Of a DNA stretch of 64,000 nucleotides, positions 13,003 through 23,290 are shown piece by piece. The notes beneath the pieces were generated by a model. It saw nothing but the letters and a program-made list of their open reading frames with translations, had not been told where the DNA came from and did not search any database. The first letter of the stretch is position 1; each line of letters opens with the position of its first letter. The translations under genes were made by a program, and so were the position numbers. The stretch lies in contig BQMF02000207.1 in the NCBI GenBank assembly GCA_027922465.2, forward strand, positions 1 through 64,000, read 5' to 3'. Source of the DNA: Turritopsis dohrnii. Taxonomy: Eukaryota > Cnidaria > Hydrozoa > Anthoathecata > Oceaniidae.

Positions 13003-14915
13003 TTATTCTTCTTCATCGTCAAATCTAGCAGTCAGCTCAAATATATTGCGGTTATCATTCGGTGGTCCCCAGATATCTTCATCATCTGATTCGGCGTCAT
13101 CTTCGTCGTCTCTGGAGTAGCCAATCGCTTTGAACTCCGGGGTTAGATTGCATATGGAAGTGTTGTGAAGAATAGGACTTTCTTCTGGCTCTACCATCAT
13201 CGGTGCAATATCGGCGAATGGGTCCATTGATGGCAACGCGTTTAAACCCAAGTGAATCGCGTCCTTGATTCCTGAGGATGACCATCCACTATCGATAATC
13301 TTCTTTGCATCGCCTGTCATATGGTTGTACAAGTCAACCATCCAACCTGCATGCAACGGTTTCATCAGTGACAACCGCAACTTGATATCTATTTCATCTA
13401 TTGGTACACCTTTATCTAGTTGGTCACTCACTTGCTTTGTATACCAATCATTGAACTTACGAGCCATAAATTTTTTAGCGAAACCGTTGACGGTCAAATC
13501 TAAAGGTTGGTAAAATTTAGTCATGTTCGGTGGTACATTTGTAAGCAAAATTTTGTTGTCGCGAAGGAGATTTAGTACTTCACTGGTCATTTGACCTGTA
13601 AATACATCCATTACTACCAATGCGTATTGGTCAGCGGAAGCATCAGATGAAGATCGAACTGATTTGATGTAAGGTATGATGATTTCTTCTAATAGTTTCA
13701 GCGGTTCCTGCGTATTTGAATAGTGTTTTTCATTGGCACTAAGAGAGAAAGAAGCCGGGAACTTGAATCTAGGGAGACTCTGGTTAGTCTTCCCTCCGTA
13801 AATCAATTGCATCGGCAAGAACTCTCCTGATAGAGTGATTGCAAAAGTTGCTGTTATGCTCCTTTTGTCGTTGGCCCCGGTAATGGTGACTGCTGAACTC
13901 CCTTTACGTGCCATTGTGTGCTTCCCTCCTGGGACAATCGATGAAGGCGTTTGATCTAAGTTGATTATAAGCGAACTTGGGATGTTGTATCGCTCAACTT
14001 TTGAAACGATGTCATAATAGAATTGGTACTCTATTTCTTTACGGGCTTTCTCGGGAATGTCTACTTTTACTGAGGTAAATTTTCGTTTTACAAAACCCAT
14101 CCTTATAAACAAACTTTTCGCCCAATGAGATGAATCCAAATCAATGTTTCCAACTGCATTTGGGTACTTTTTCAATAGCGCTTTTGCTGCCGAGACAGCG
14201 CTGGCCCTTGAGACAACTGCCCCTCGATTGCTTGCACCTAGCAGGTATTTTTGCACCATCGAATCGAGATTCTCGCCTAACATTAAGGGTCGGCCTGTTT
14301 TAACACTGTATTTTGGTATGACTTTCTTTGGATCAATGCCTTTACTCTTAGCAGCTTTAAGTTCAGCCTCGACTTTGTTACGAAATGTCCTTGTGGTACT
14401 TTCATTCAGAGAAGGAAAACGTTGCTTGAATTTCCTCACACATGCAGCTGGGCCATGTACAGAGGCGTACTTTCCAATCTCGTAATGCTCCTCGTCGCTC
14501 CATTTTGCATACTTGGAACGTTTAGATGTAGATGCACCTTCTTCACACGCAGTATGGATTATGCCAAAATCGATCTCTCCAAGTCCAGTGTCTTTTCGAG
14601 TTACGATTACAGATGGCGATGTATCTATCAAATGAAGAATAAAAATATATCATAGCTTTATTTTGTAAAGTATATAGACAAGATTTGTTTTCCGAATATT
14701 CAGATAAAAACAAGAGAACACTGCACAACAGTACGGTATCTAAGCTATGGAAGTAGAAATAATGATTGTATTAGTTTCTTCCTTGATTCAAAACACAGCA
14801 AATTCATAACAAGTAACATACTTTCAACTCCAGGTTCTTTGTTCGGAACATCACTATTACACTGTTTTTTTCTCTCTTCAATTTTCTTCTTCAGAGACGC
14901 TCTAAGGAACGACAT
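13003..14915 (-). CDS. Pogo-like DDE transposase, two exons
   Basis: Exon 2 (14624 down to 13003) encodes about 540 residues. In the numbering of the 542-codon frame starting at 14631, an N-terminal helix-turn-helix-like region covers about 40-190 and a DDE_1-type catalytic core follows, with Asp226 (NLDQTPSS), Asp342 (VVMDVFTGQM) and Asp378 (YQPLDLTVNG), i.e. a DD35D triad, then an acidic tail. This is the organisation of pogo/Tigger-type transposases, which cut and paste at TA. I propose an upstream exon at 14915-14822 (ATG, Lys/Arg-rich, 31 codons) because a perfect donor GTATGT follows it and an acceptor TTTGATAG precedes exon 2 in matching phase, giving about 571 residues; the alternative is the ATG at 14631. 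No stop or frameshift is visible. It is divergent from the HIRAN gene. Confidence 0.85.
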
Positions 14916-15337
14916 TTTCCACGCTTCATGAAAACCAAAAGAAAATAATCTCAAATTAAAGAAATATCACTGTGCATAATAGCTATTGTATATGGTGTTT
15001 CTATGGTTACAGACAATAGGAATGGTTTACTTTTCCCCGCCCATCCATATGGAAATGGCGTCGAGTGTGGTCACACTAGGCACTCTGCAGGTACATAATT
15101 GCTTTTGCAGCTGCTTTTTGAAAGAAAATTATTTTTGAACCGCTGTACGTCCTACTGTATTCATCCGTCAATAGACTCTTTAATATTTCAAAGGGAGTTT
15201 CGTTTAAGTTCATAGTGTGACCGCACTGGTCAATAGTTCAAGATTGCAGGAGACAGACAAGCACAACAATAGAATGTGCACAATAAGAGTATTATGCAAT
15301 AAACAGAAACTGAAAAGTGAGTAATAAGAGACATTGA
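14916..15337. promoter_or_regulatory. Shared divergent promoter region of the transposon
   Basis: About 420 bp between the two divergent genes of the transposon. It must hold the start signals of both if they are expressed. I see no unambiguous TATA or initiator pair. Confidence 0.35.
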
Positions 15338-16000
15338 ATGCACGTCGCTAACAGTCCTGAACAGTTCACAATGTCTTATGAGAAGATTTTTGAATTTAAC
15401 GCAGCAGTTCGTGGATACCATTATTATAGAAGATTTTGGGTCCCAAAGTCATCTCAAAGTCTCTGTTGCTATTTCGAACCCGATAATCCGTTTGACAACT
15501 TCGCTATCAAAGTTTGTGAAGAGGGAAAGACAACTCCAGTCGGTCATTTACCACGAGAAATTTCACGCGCAACGAAATTTTTTATTGACAGAGGAGCAAC
15601 GGTAAAAGCCCAGCTCATTAGTGAACATTATAGGCGTTCTCCATTAGTGCAAGGTGGGATGGAGATTGCTTGTAAAGTGACAGTATCCATTCCTGGTACC
15701 TGTGTCAATTTGTTGCTTATGGAAAGATATAAGCAGTTGATAAAGGACACTTACAGTGAACCTAACAAGGAAGAGATCTTAGGATCGTACCTAAACGTTC
15801 AAGAAAACAATGAAACGGAACGGGCTTCCGAAGCAATACCACGGAAAAAGAAAGAGAAGAATGTTAAGAAGACAGAAGTAAAAACAAAAGACATTCGGAA
15901 CTTTTTTAATCCTGTTGTTATTGACAGAAACCAACAAAGAAAGATCCAGTCCAGTTCCGAATCCCAAAAGAATATTCCAGATATTGTGGAAATAGATTAA
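15338..16000 (+). CDS. HIRAN-domain protein with PIP-box-like motif
   Basis: A 220-residue protein (the ATG at codon 12 is an alternative start). Residues about 20-120 match a HIRAN domain: VRGYHYYRRFW, then CCYFEPDNPFDNFAIKV, then PVGHLPREIS. HIRAN domains, for example in HLTF, bind 3' ends of single-stranded DNA. A basic stretch follows (PRKKKEKNVKK, 168-178), then TKDIRNFF (183-190), which resembles a non-canonical PCNA-interacting peptide (hydrophobic, two residues, two aromatics) in a flexible tail. It lies inside the transposon TIRs, divergent from the transposase, so it is an accessory gene of the element and not a host gene. Role inferred: handling DNA ends or linking transposition to replication or repair. 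The PIP reading is an inference from motif shape. Confidence 0.75.
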   Translation: MHVANSPEQFTMSYEKIFEFNAAVRGYHYYRRFWVPKSSQSLCCYFEPDNPFDNFAIKVCEEGKTTPVGHLPREISRATKFFIDRGATVKAQLISEHYRRSPLVQGGMEIACKVTVSIPGTCVNLLLMERYKQLIKDTYSEPNKEEILGSYLNVQENNETERASEAIPRKKKEKNVKKTEVKTKDIRNFFNPVVIDRNQQRKIQSSSESQKNIPDIVEID

Positions 16001-16049
16001 AAAAAAACAAAAAAAATGAGATTACCAAATATTTTGTCCTTTCTTTGTT

Positions 16050-16222
16050 TGCTTCCGCGAAAGTTTTTTCCCGCGAAATCTTTTTAAGTTGGTCAGCCGC
16101 GAAAGTTTTTTCCCGCGAAGATTTTAAAAATTGGTCATCCGCAAAAGTTTTTTCCCGCGAAATGCAAAAATTTCGCGGATTCGCCGATCCGCGAAACTTT
16201 CTTCCCGCGAAAGTTTCTGACT
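16050..16222 (+). repeat. Right subterminal CGCGAAAG repeats
   Basis: Three direct copies of CGCGAAAGTTTTTTCCCGCG-like units about 45 bp apart, then the inverted terminal copy. Same motif as at 12676-12875. Confidence 0.85.
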
Positions 16223-16230
16223 TCAAAGTA

Positions 16231-16611
16231 ACATAGCTAGAGAAATATCAAACATAAAATGATGCAGGAGAGGTTAGACAGATATTCTTGTTGTTGGAGC
16301 TGAAGAGGAAACTGAGCTGAGCTGTACGTATCCAGAACTTAAATGGCATTGCAGCCCACAGGTGAAACAAACGAGCTTTTGTATTTAGAAAAGCTTAAAA
16401 GAATACTAGACATTTAAAAAAAAAAAAAAAAAACCTTTCCTTTTGACACACTGTTTTTATAAAACATTGAGAACTTGTTTTTAAAAAAGAATGAACGCAG
16501 TAGAATTTTTGTAAGATAATCATAAATTTCTACCCTCTACTCTCGGTCTTGGAACTGTAAATCTATTCAACATTGATCAATCAACTTTTGGAAGTTTCTT
16601 CGGTCACGCTG
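16231..16611. other. Spacer between two transposons
   Basis: No ORF. Contains a 17-base A tract near 16418 and ends with CGCTG, the target duplication of the next element. Confidence 0.5.
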
Positions 16612-16944
16612 CAGGGGCGGATCCAGGGTTAGGCAACTTAGGCAAATGCCTAACCCAAAATCAGTTAAATAATGTTTTTCATAAAATTGTATGAAAAAGG
16701 TATTGTATTACAATAATCAGAAAATAATCGAAAGTATCAAGAGATTCCCGCATCCAATCCGCCCGATCCTTTCTTTCCCAAAATAGGATTATCATTCTCC
16801 CGGCGAGGTGCGGCGCGGCGCGCCATGATGTTAAAAATTAATGTTTTTTACAGCTTGAGTTTATAGGTAGTGATCCCTGCCCCGAAAACGACTTCTCATA
16901 GTCACATTGACAACACAGACTAGTGCCTAACGCTAACCTTAGGC

Positions 16945-17106
16945 GAAGAAAATTTGCCTAAGGAGCCCCGGGTTTACACACTTTAATGAATGAACTGGAA
17001 GAAAATTTGCCTAAGGAGCCATGGGTTTACACACTTTAAATGAATGAACCAGAAGAAAATTTGCCTAAGGTACAACCATGGGTTTACACACTTTATTGAA
17101 TGAATG
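16945..17106 (+). repeat. Three-copy 54 bp minisatellite
   Basis: Copies begin at 16945, 16998 and 17052, each starting GAAGAAAATTTGCCTAAGG and ending with GGGTTTACACACTTTA and TGAATGAA. They lie within the hAT-like element and carry its TTGCCTAA word. Confidence 0.88.
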
Positions 17107-17889
17107 GTCACCAAATCTGCACAAAACGACCGTGGGGGACCTTCGAATTAGACCCAGTTCAACATGGATTCGCTAGAAAACATCGTTGCAGCTTTTGATA
17201 ACAATAATGAAGTATTAATTAGGAAATTATGAATTCACTTAATACATCAAAGTCTAGGAAAAGCATTTTTTTTCGAGTTATGTCTCTTCTTTTGCTTTTG
17301 CAAAATGAAAACATTGTGGCTGCTTAGCAAGTGTTTTATTATTTTATGTAATATAAATGATTAGCATGGATTATTAGCATCATAATTCATTGATCATAAG
17401 TATGACGACAGTTAATTATTGGCTCAGCTATGTATAATAAGTTTGTTTGTGTCAACTGAACCGAAGCCTATTCTTTATTGATTAATGATGTATATAAATA
17501 TTTTTGGTATTTGTTTCTGTTAACCGAAAATGCATCTGTAAATGCTATGGAGTTACGTTTGAATGACTGAGTTTATAATACACAAAGTCATTGTTATTTT
17601 TCTGAGTTGTTTTGCGTAGGCAGCTGCATAGTTTTTTTAGCGCCAGTATCTCTACCTGGTAACTTATTTGTACAGTTCAGTATAATTTTTCTTGGTTCGA
17701 GATGACTGTCTGGTGTTGAATTTAAGAACTTTAAAAGGATCCTGTGTCCAAAATGATATGAACCAATATGATAGAGATCAAAAAGCCTCCTGTTAGTATT
17801 ATATACTTACTTCAAGTTTCTGAGATATGTATTTAATTTTCAAAATCTTACATCCACTTTATGCAATGCATATTTTATGATGTATATAA

Positions 17890-18051
17890 CAGTGGCGGAT
17901 CTAGAGGTATGTCGAAATTTGTGTAGAGCATTAACATAATTTGTGAATTCAATTTATATTACCAATGGGATTATTTGAACGCTTTTGTTTTATGGTTAGA
18001 TTGCTAACACTCTCCTACACAAATTTCGACATACCTCTAGATCCGCCACTG
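17890..18051. mobile_element. 162 bp MITE, CAGTGGCGGATCTAGAGG termini
   Basis: Perfect inverted ends of about 37 bp (CAGTGGCGGATCTAGAGGTA, and on to GTGTAG) enclose a short AT-rich core. TATAA at 17885-17889 and 18052-18056 is the 5 bp target duplication. A diverged copy of the same 162 bp length lies at 40300-40461. The first bases match those of the larger element that hosts it, so both were probably moved by the same transposase type. Confidence 0.92.
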
Positions 18052-18641
18052 TATAATAAGATAGTATTATAGGTTAAACTTCTCATCGCAAGTTATCATT
18101 AATACTATATCTTTTTAATTTACTATAGAGAGAAAGGGCTTTCACTCTGAGTGAGTGATAAGAAAATGGAGTTATAATATATTGAGAGTTTATACACATA
18201 AACAAAGAATAAAAATCTTATTCTTATACATAATTATACATCATAATTATGTATTGCATAATTTTATGATTTTTAAATCAAAATATCTGCCCAAGGAAAC
18301 AGAATTTCCAAAAACTAAGACTTCTGAAACAACTTTGTGCATTCTATCATCCCTCGAAATATCATTTTGGATGCAGGAACACTTTAACATCTTTGGAGTT
18401 ATTCTTTCATTTTACAAAAACCTATGTTATGTCTTCTTTTGAAAAAGGTAAATACATAATGTTTTAGTTTGACTTCTTGTTTCCTATGCTACATTAAATT
18501 CTAAAAAAAATGTTGTAGCTCTTATTAAAGAGGAAGCATAATTTATCTGTTGTTGTGTAGTTTTATATATAGGTTCTTGGACTTGTCACAGGGATTTCTG
18601 GAAACACCGTCTTTTACTATGTTGTGGTTGACATTATTTAA

Positions 18642-19455
18642 CCCTTTCATGCATTAATTTTTTATTTTTGCGCAAAAAAATATTTGCCTAGGTTTTTGTA
18701 TTAGTTTAGGCTTAAATAAAAAATTTCGGTCAAAAATTTGACGTCACCATGTTTTATGACGTCACTGTAATTTGTTGTTTCTGAACAACAACATGCAGCA
18801 AAGGTTGAATCTTCAAGCAAGTAAAACAGGAACTAGAAACAATAAATCTTATTCATTTGAATTTAACAAATCTTCTAAGGCGTATATATTGTCATAACTT
18901 ACAAATATATCAAGTTACAATGAAATAACGTTAATGAAACTCTAGAAAACAATTTCTATTTTTTACCAAGCATAATGGAACTTTACACTTTGTGCACCAA
19001 ATGTAAGTGTATCCTGTTTTACATGACTTACATGACAACACACTTAAGTTAAATATTACATCGCTAAAAACTCCGTTGGTGCATGTTGTTGTTCTATATT
19101 AACAAGAGAAAAAGTGGGTTTTTCAAAATGAAAAAAGAATAATAATCTCTAAAATGATTTTGGGCATGAAAATGAGAGGTTCCTCATGCCTAATTATTTT
19201 TTCCAAAGGCTCTAAACAAATAATGCATGATACACAGTCAAAACAAATACCAACTTCTGACATACCTAAAACCACGTGGCTTCAAGATTAGTGAAGCGCC
19301 GAAAAGACTCGCACCAACAACTAATCGAGACAAAATACTTTTCTCGATGTATCTACATACAAATTAAACCAAAATGATTGGCTAGAGTTAAATTTATGTT
19401 AATTTATACTCATCTTTGTATTTGTTGTTGAGGAACAACAGTATGCATGAAAGGG
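18642..19455. mobile_element. Non-autonomous piggyBac-like element
   Basis: Ends are inverted (CCCTTTCATGCAT) and are flanked on both sides by TTAA (18638-18641, 19456-19459), the target and duplication of piggyBac transposons. The 814 bp interior has no ORF. It contains two TGACGTCA-like palindromes near 18740-18765. Confidence 0.85.
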
Positions 19456-20127
19456 TTAACCATGGATAATTTTTAGGGTAGGGTATACTATTTGATTTGA
19501 TGAACGCCTAGTGCAGAAATCTGTTTTTATTTTGCTGCCGGATAATGATCAAAGAACTTGTCTCTAACTTTGATTTTGGTCATTTTACTCTATTTCTTAA
19601 CATAATTTCTTTTCTTTTCTTTCTATCTGACCATCTTGACCAGTACATAGATGAAATATGTATTTATCTGAGTGTTCCAATCTATCATGGTATAGGTGAT
19701 GGAAAATTTATTTATTTGATTCATTACAAGTATGTTTTCATTTGATGGATTCTTCCTGTTCATGTACAAGCAATCAAGAAAATGAAGAAGATAACAGATG
19801 AAGTAATTTACTGTTATTTACTTAACCTCCAATCTGGCAGAAAACATTATTTTGGCCTACATAAAGTAGTTCAATACATTCCATTCATACTCAATTAGTT
19901 TTCTTTTGTTTATTTTCCCTTATTCCATTAGTGCAACAATACAGGCTTGCATTATAACACTCCTTATGTTAGGACGAATGAATTCGAGTTAATATTTTTT
20001 ACATTTCGAAAAGTATGTATTAGATTGGGCGTAAACTGGCGTAAATTTCATCGATTGCGCCCTTATGTGTGTTTGGCAAAAAAAGTTTGCCTAACCCTTA
20101 AAAAATCCTAGATCCGCCCCTGCGCTG

Positions 20128-20353
20128 TAGTGTACCATTATGCGAACGGCGTGCAAATGTAAGTCGAAAAATACCCGGATGATCACATGGCGGAAATTCA
20201 AGCCAATAAACTAGCGCTTTAAAGTTGATTAGCACCCTTTCGTAATAGTGGCGCTTCATGCACCAATAAACATTGACACGCCATTTGTATGAACCAATGA
20301 AATTCGAGAAACAAATATGCGTCGGTTTGGACAGTAAGATGAAAACAGAAAAA
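20128..20353. other. Short spacer after the hAT-like element
   Basis: No gene. It shares the words GGTTTGGACAGT with the tandem units at the left of the window just before the A-rich tract. Confidence 0.4.
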
Positions 20354-20445
20354 CACGGACGATCGTAAAGTATTTCTTGCTTACGCAGAAATCAAAAAAA
20401 AAAACACAAACGGTTTCAAAATATTCCTTGCTTACACAGGAATAC
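20354..20445 (+). repeat. Two diverged 41 bp hairpin repeats
   Basis: Copies at 20354-20393 (CACGGACGATCG...) and 20405-20445 (CACAAACGGTTTC...) are separated by an A tract. Both keep an inverted TATT(C/T)CTTGC...GCAG/ACAGGAAAT(A)-type core, and a third, weaker one follows at about 20456-20482. Confidence 0.75.
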
Positions 20446-20530
20446 AAAAAATGTAATGTATTTCTTGCTTTCGCAAAAATCCAAAATCGAAATATTTTAT
20501 GACATATTTAAAAATTCGAAAAAAAAACAG

Positions 20531-20605
20531 CAGATCTACATGGGGTCGAACCACCGACCCTTCGGTTATTAGTTGACTGAACCAACCAACTGTGCCACGG
20601 AAGCC
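20531..20605 (-). mobile_element. tRNA-derived SINE head
   Basis: Read on the minus strand this has a pol III A box (TGGCACAGTTGG) and B box (GGTTCGACCCC) at tRNA-like spacing, with CTAATAA where an Ile-type anticodon loop would be. The acceptor and anticodon stems do not pair, so it is not a working tRNA. Downstream on the same strand come a T-rich stretch and the hairpin repeats at 20445-20354, which may be its tail. Confidence 0.6.
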
Positions 20606-20740
20606 TGTACGTCAGCGTTGATATAAATATATATACCTCTTTTGACTCTTCTGTTTACAAAACGTTGAGAACTTCTTTTTAGTTAGAAAAGAATGATCAC
20701 AGTCCAAGATAATTATAAGTTTCTTCTATACTAGTATCTC

Positions 20741-21283
20741 GCGTAAAAAATTTTTACGACTTTAATTTAGAAAAGAATCTGCAGAAATACGATGCGTTCC
20801 CGTGTGTGTACCCCGTGACGAAAATTTTAATTACGGAATTGGAAAAGGAAAGTGTATCCAAGCTGTAGACCTTGAAAAACTGATCAAAAAAATGTATGGG
20901 ATCGTTTCGCTACGATCAACCGTTGCAGAGATATCAGCGATCAAAGATTTTAATGACGTCATATCCGCAGTACCAAATAAAATTTAGGCCCAAATGTTGC
21001 GTCACCCCGTCACCCGTGTCACCGACCCTAAAAAACGTCAGTTATCCATATTGGTTCTCGAGATATTTCCCCAAAAACGTCGCGTTCGATTGGGGATGCA
21101 ATGCAATAAGATAAGATAAAAATAACTGACGTCACACCGCGTGCTATTATACTAATCGTCAATTATCAATGGTCTAACGAAAAAATGACCACGATTAAGA
21201 AGATTTTGACCGTAAATTTAGAAAAAACAAAACACTGTCTAAAATAAAAGTGGGATGCACACACGCGAATTAGTATAAGTAGA
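20741..21283 (+). repeat. 540 bp dispersed repeat, copy 1
   Basis: Starts GCGTAAAAAATTTTTACG and ends GCGAATTAGTATAAGTAGA. The core GATCAAAAAAATGTATGGGA and the word GACGTCA (twice) are shared with the copy at 23291-23819. The ORFs at 20802-20987 and 20896-21114 are not kept open in the other copy, so it is taken as non-coding. Confidence 0.9.
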
Positions 21284-22490
21284 CTAGCCGCCAAGGCGGC
21301 GTCGCTCGCCACCCATGTTCAGTATGCGTTCTGTCGCAGAATTTCACTTGTGTAAAAGTTTTTTACAGGCATTAATGCGTTATTACATTCAGAAGATTAA
21401 AAACAGAAACAAATAGCAACATGGCTCAGAATATATATTTATATGCAGAAGAGAAGTAACTTTAATGTAAAAAAAATGGCAATATATAACACAGAACTGT
21501 TTACCACAAAACCAAACATTACAAAATGTTAATTCAAAACAAATTGATACCTTCCAACTTTTTCTTTTGTTCCAAAGTTACTTCTGGACTGTAAACATTA
21601 ATGAATTTTGAAATTATATATATATAGTCTGTTCTTCCCAAAATCATCATGATTTAAACCATGAGTTTCATTTCTTTATGCTTTTTTATTATTGCCTAAA
21701 AGAATAATATCTCAATTGTAATACAAAATAAAAAACAAAACAAAAAGAAACAAAAAACAAAAAGGAAATTCAAGTACGCATATCCTAAAAACAATAACTA
21801 AAAACACAAAGTTACCCAGAAGATAAAAAGTAACAAATAAAAACATAATGCAAAACTTATATATACACCCAGGCATAATAGTACGTAAACAATTATATAC
21901 CACCACCATAACACAAAATAATGCATAAACTTGATAAAATATAAACTGAAGAAAAATCCATCCAATAACGCTTCTTTTTTGTAGGACAGTTTCATTGTAC
22001 AGAACCCTCTCAACTTCATAATTTAACCATGTGCTTCATTTCTTTAATGGTTTATACACTTTTCTTTTTTCTGACTTAATAAAAGAAAAGATTTCAGTTG
22101 AAGAACAGCTAAAATAATCACATTCATTGCAACCATATTGAAGCAAACAAAAACAAAAGACATAAAGTTGGCTGGAAGACAGGCAGATAGACAAAGTACC
22201 AAGCATCTTAAATTGTACAGGAAAATCTAATAAAAGGCAGACATGGTTGACGTTCCCCCCATTTCCACAGCCATGAGAACCATTTTTAATTGATTTGTAA
22301 ATAAATAAATTACAGCGCGCGTTACCAAAACAAATTTCGTTCGTTCCGCGTTCCTTTTCATCCAGCATCCAGTTTTCATCCAGCGAAGATACATACTAAA
22401 TGATAGAATTATTTTGACTCATATATCTTTTCAAAACTCAATTAATTAATCTTTCAAAACTAAATTAAAATGAAAACCATTCGTTACTGT
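21284..22490. other. AT-rich region without a recognisable gene
   Basis: Begins with a GCCGCC aa GGCGGC hairpin (21288-21301). ORFs on the minus strand (21712-22368) are low-complexity, rich in Phe, Leu, Cys and Tyr, overlap one another and match no family I know. Confidence 0.5.
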
Positions 22491-22494
22491 GTAA

Positions 22495-23045
22495 AGGAAC
22501 ATCATTTTTTTCTGGATTTCTTCACTGCACTTTCTTCTGTATAATAACCATAATAACTAAAACGTAAACAAACATTTAAATACATACATAACTTACCTGT
22601 TCTTTTATTAATCTAAAATAGAATAATAGCAGTAAAAGTTAAGCAATAAACGTTTTATAATAATACCTTCACGTACAGACCTGTTGTTCGTTCGTCAAAC
22701 GATTAATGAAAATTGATTTTTTCTGCATTTCTTCACTGCACTTTCTTCTATATAGCCACATCTGATAACTAAAACAAAGTAAACGAAAACTAAAACAAAG
22801 TAAAACGTTGAAACATGTGCTGAATGTATACTCGTTCGTTTTCGTTTTCCACATAAAAAACATTTCAGTATGATTTTACATAATACATACATAAATAATA
22901 CGTCAATACATTTACTTACGTTCTTTTATTAATCTAAAATAGAAAAACAACAAAAGAAAAGCAAAAAGTTAAACAATATAAACGTTTTATAGTAATACCT
23001 TCGTACAGACCTGTTCGTTCGTCAAACGATTAATGAAAATGGATT
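22495..23045 (+). repeat. Local imperfect duplication of about 310 bp
   Basis: The stretch TTCTTTTATTAATCTAAAAT and the following 100 bp (about 22600-22720) recur at 22920-23045, including GTTCGTCAAACGATTAATGA. The stretch TTCTTCACTGCACTTTCTTC at about 22519 recurs near 22730. No coding content. Confidence 0.75.
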
Positions 23046-23183
23046 TCTTATCAACGAACATTGTCGCTATAGTTTTTCCGATTTCGGCAACCAATGAAAA
23101 CGGCGAAAAGACGATCACGTGTCAAAACAAATGATCGTTGGATTGCAGTGGAAGAGTTTCTTCACTGGCCGGACTGCCGCTAT

Positions 23184-23282
23184 ATGACCATGATTAAGAA
23201 GATTTTGACTGTTAAAAAACAAAAAAACAATCACTCTCTAAGTTAAATGTGTTACACACGCACGCGAATTAGTATAAGTAGA
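23184..23282 (+). repeat. 540 bp dispersed repeat, 3' fragment
   Basis: Matches only the last 100 bp of the repeat (ATGACCATGATTAAGAAGAT to AGTATAAGTAGA) and is followed within 10 bp by the full copy, so copies are arranged head to tail here. Confidence 0.85.
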
Positions 23283-23290
23283 AGTAACTG

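Larger units (their letters stand above)
12665..16230. mobile_element. Two-gene pogo-like DNA transposon with TIRs
   Basis: The ends are inverted repeats: left TACTTTAAAGTCAGAAACTT from 12665 and, read inward from 16230, TACTTTGAAGTCAGAAACTT, continuing as a GC-containing CTTTCGCGGGAAGAAA stretch (about 40 bp, few mismatches). TA at 12665-12666 and 16229-16230 fits the TA target duplication of the Tc1/mariner/pogo superfamily. Both subterminal regions hold several copies of CGCGAAAGTTTTTTCCCGCG. Two divergently transcribed genes fill the 3.57 kb element: a DDE transposase on the minus strand and a HIRAN-domain protein on the plus strand. Both frames are open, so the element looks recent and possibly autonomous. 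Confidence 0.88.
16612..20122. mobile_element. Non-autonomous hAT-like element, CAGGGGCGGATC termini
   Basis: It starts CAGGGGCGGATCCAGG and ends, read inward, CAGGGGCGGATCTAGG; both ends continue with a GGGTTAGGCAA-like word. CGCTG flanks both sides (16607-16611, 20123-20127) as a 5 bp target duplication. The 3.5 kb interior holds no transposase frame; the longest ORF (18155-18442, 95 codons) matches nothing I know and is AT-rich chance sequence. Two further elements are nested in it (17890-18051, 18642-19455). The CAGnGGCGGATC termini suggest a hAT-type origin, although hAT normally makes 8 bp duplications. Confidence 0.8.

Noticed and set aside
13265..14655. Plus-strand ORFs opposite the transposase
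   Set aside because: Antisense shadows of the transposase frame.
18155..18442. 95-codon ORF in the hAT-like element
   Set aside because: AT-rich composition, no domain, no start context; chance frame.
20531..20605. Functional tRNA gene
   Set aside because: A and B boxes are good but acceptor and anticodon stems do not pair; SINE is more likely.
21712..22368. Minus-strand membrane protein genes
   Set aside because: Low-complexity frames in AT-rich DNA, mutually overlapping, without conserved motifs.
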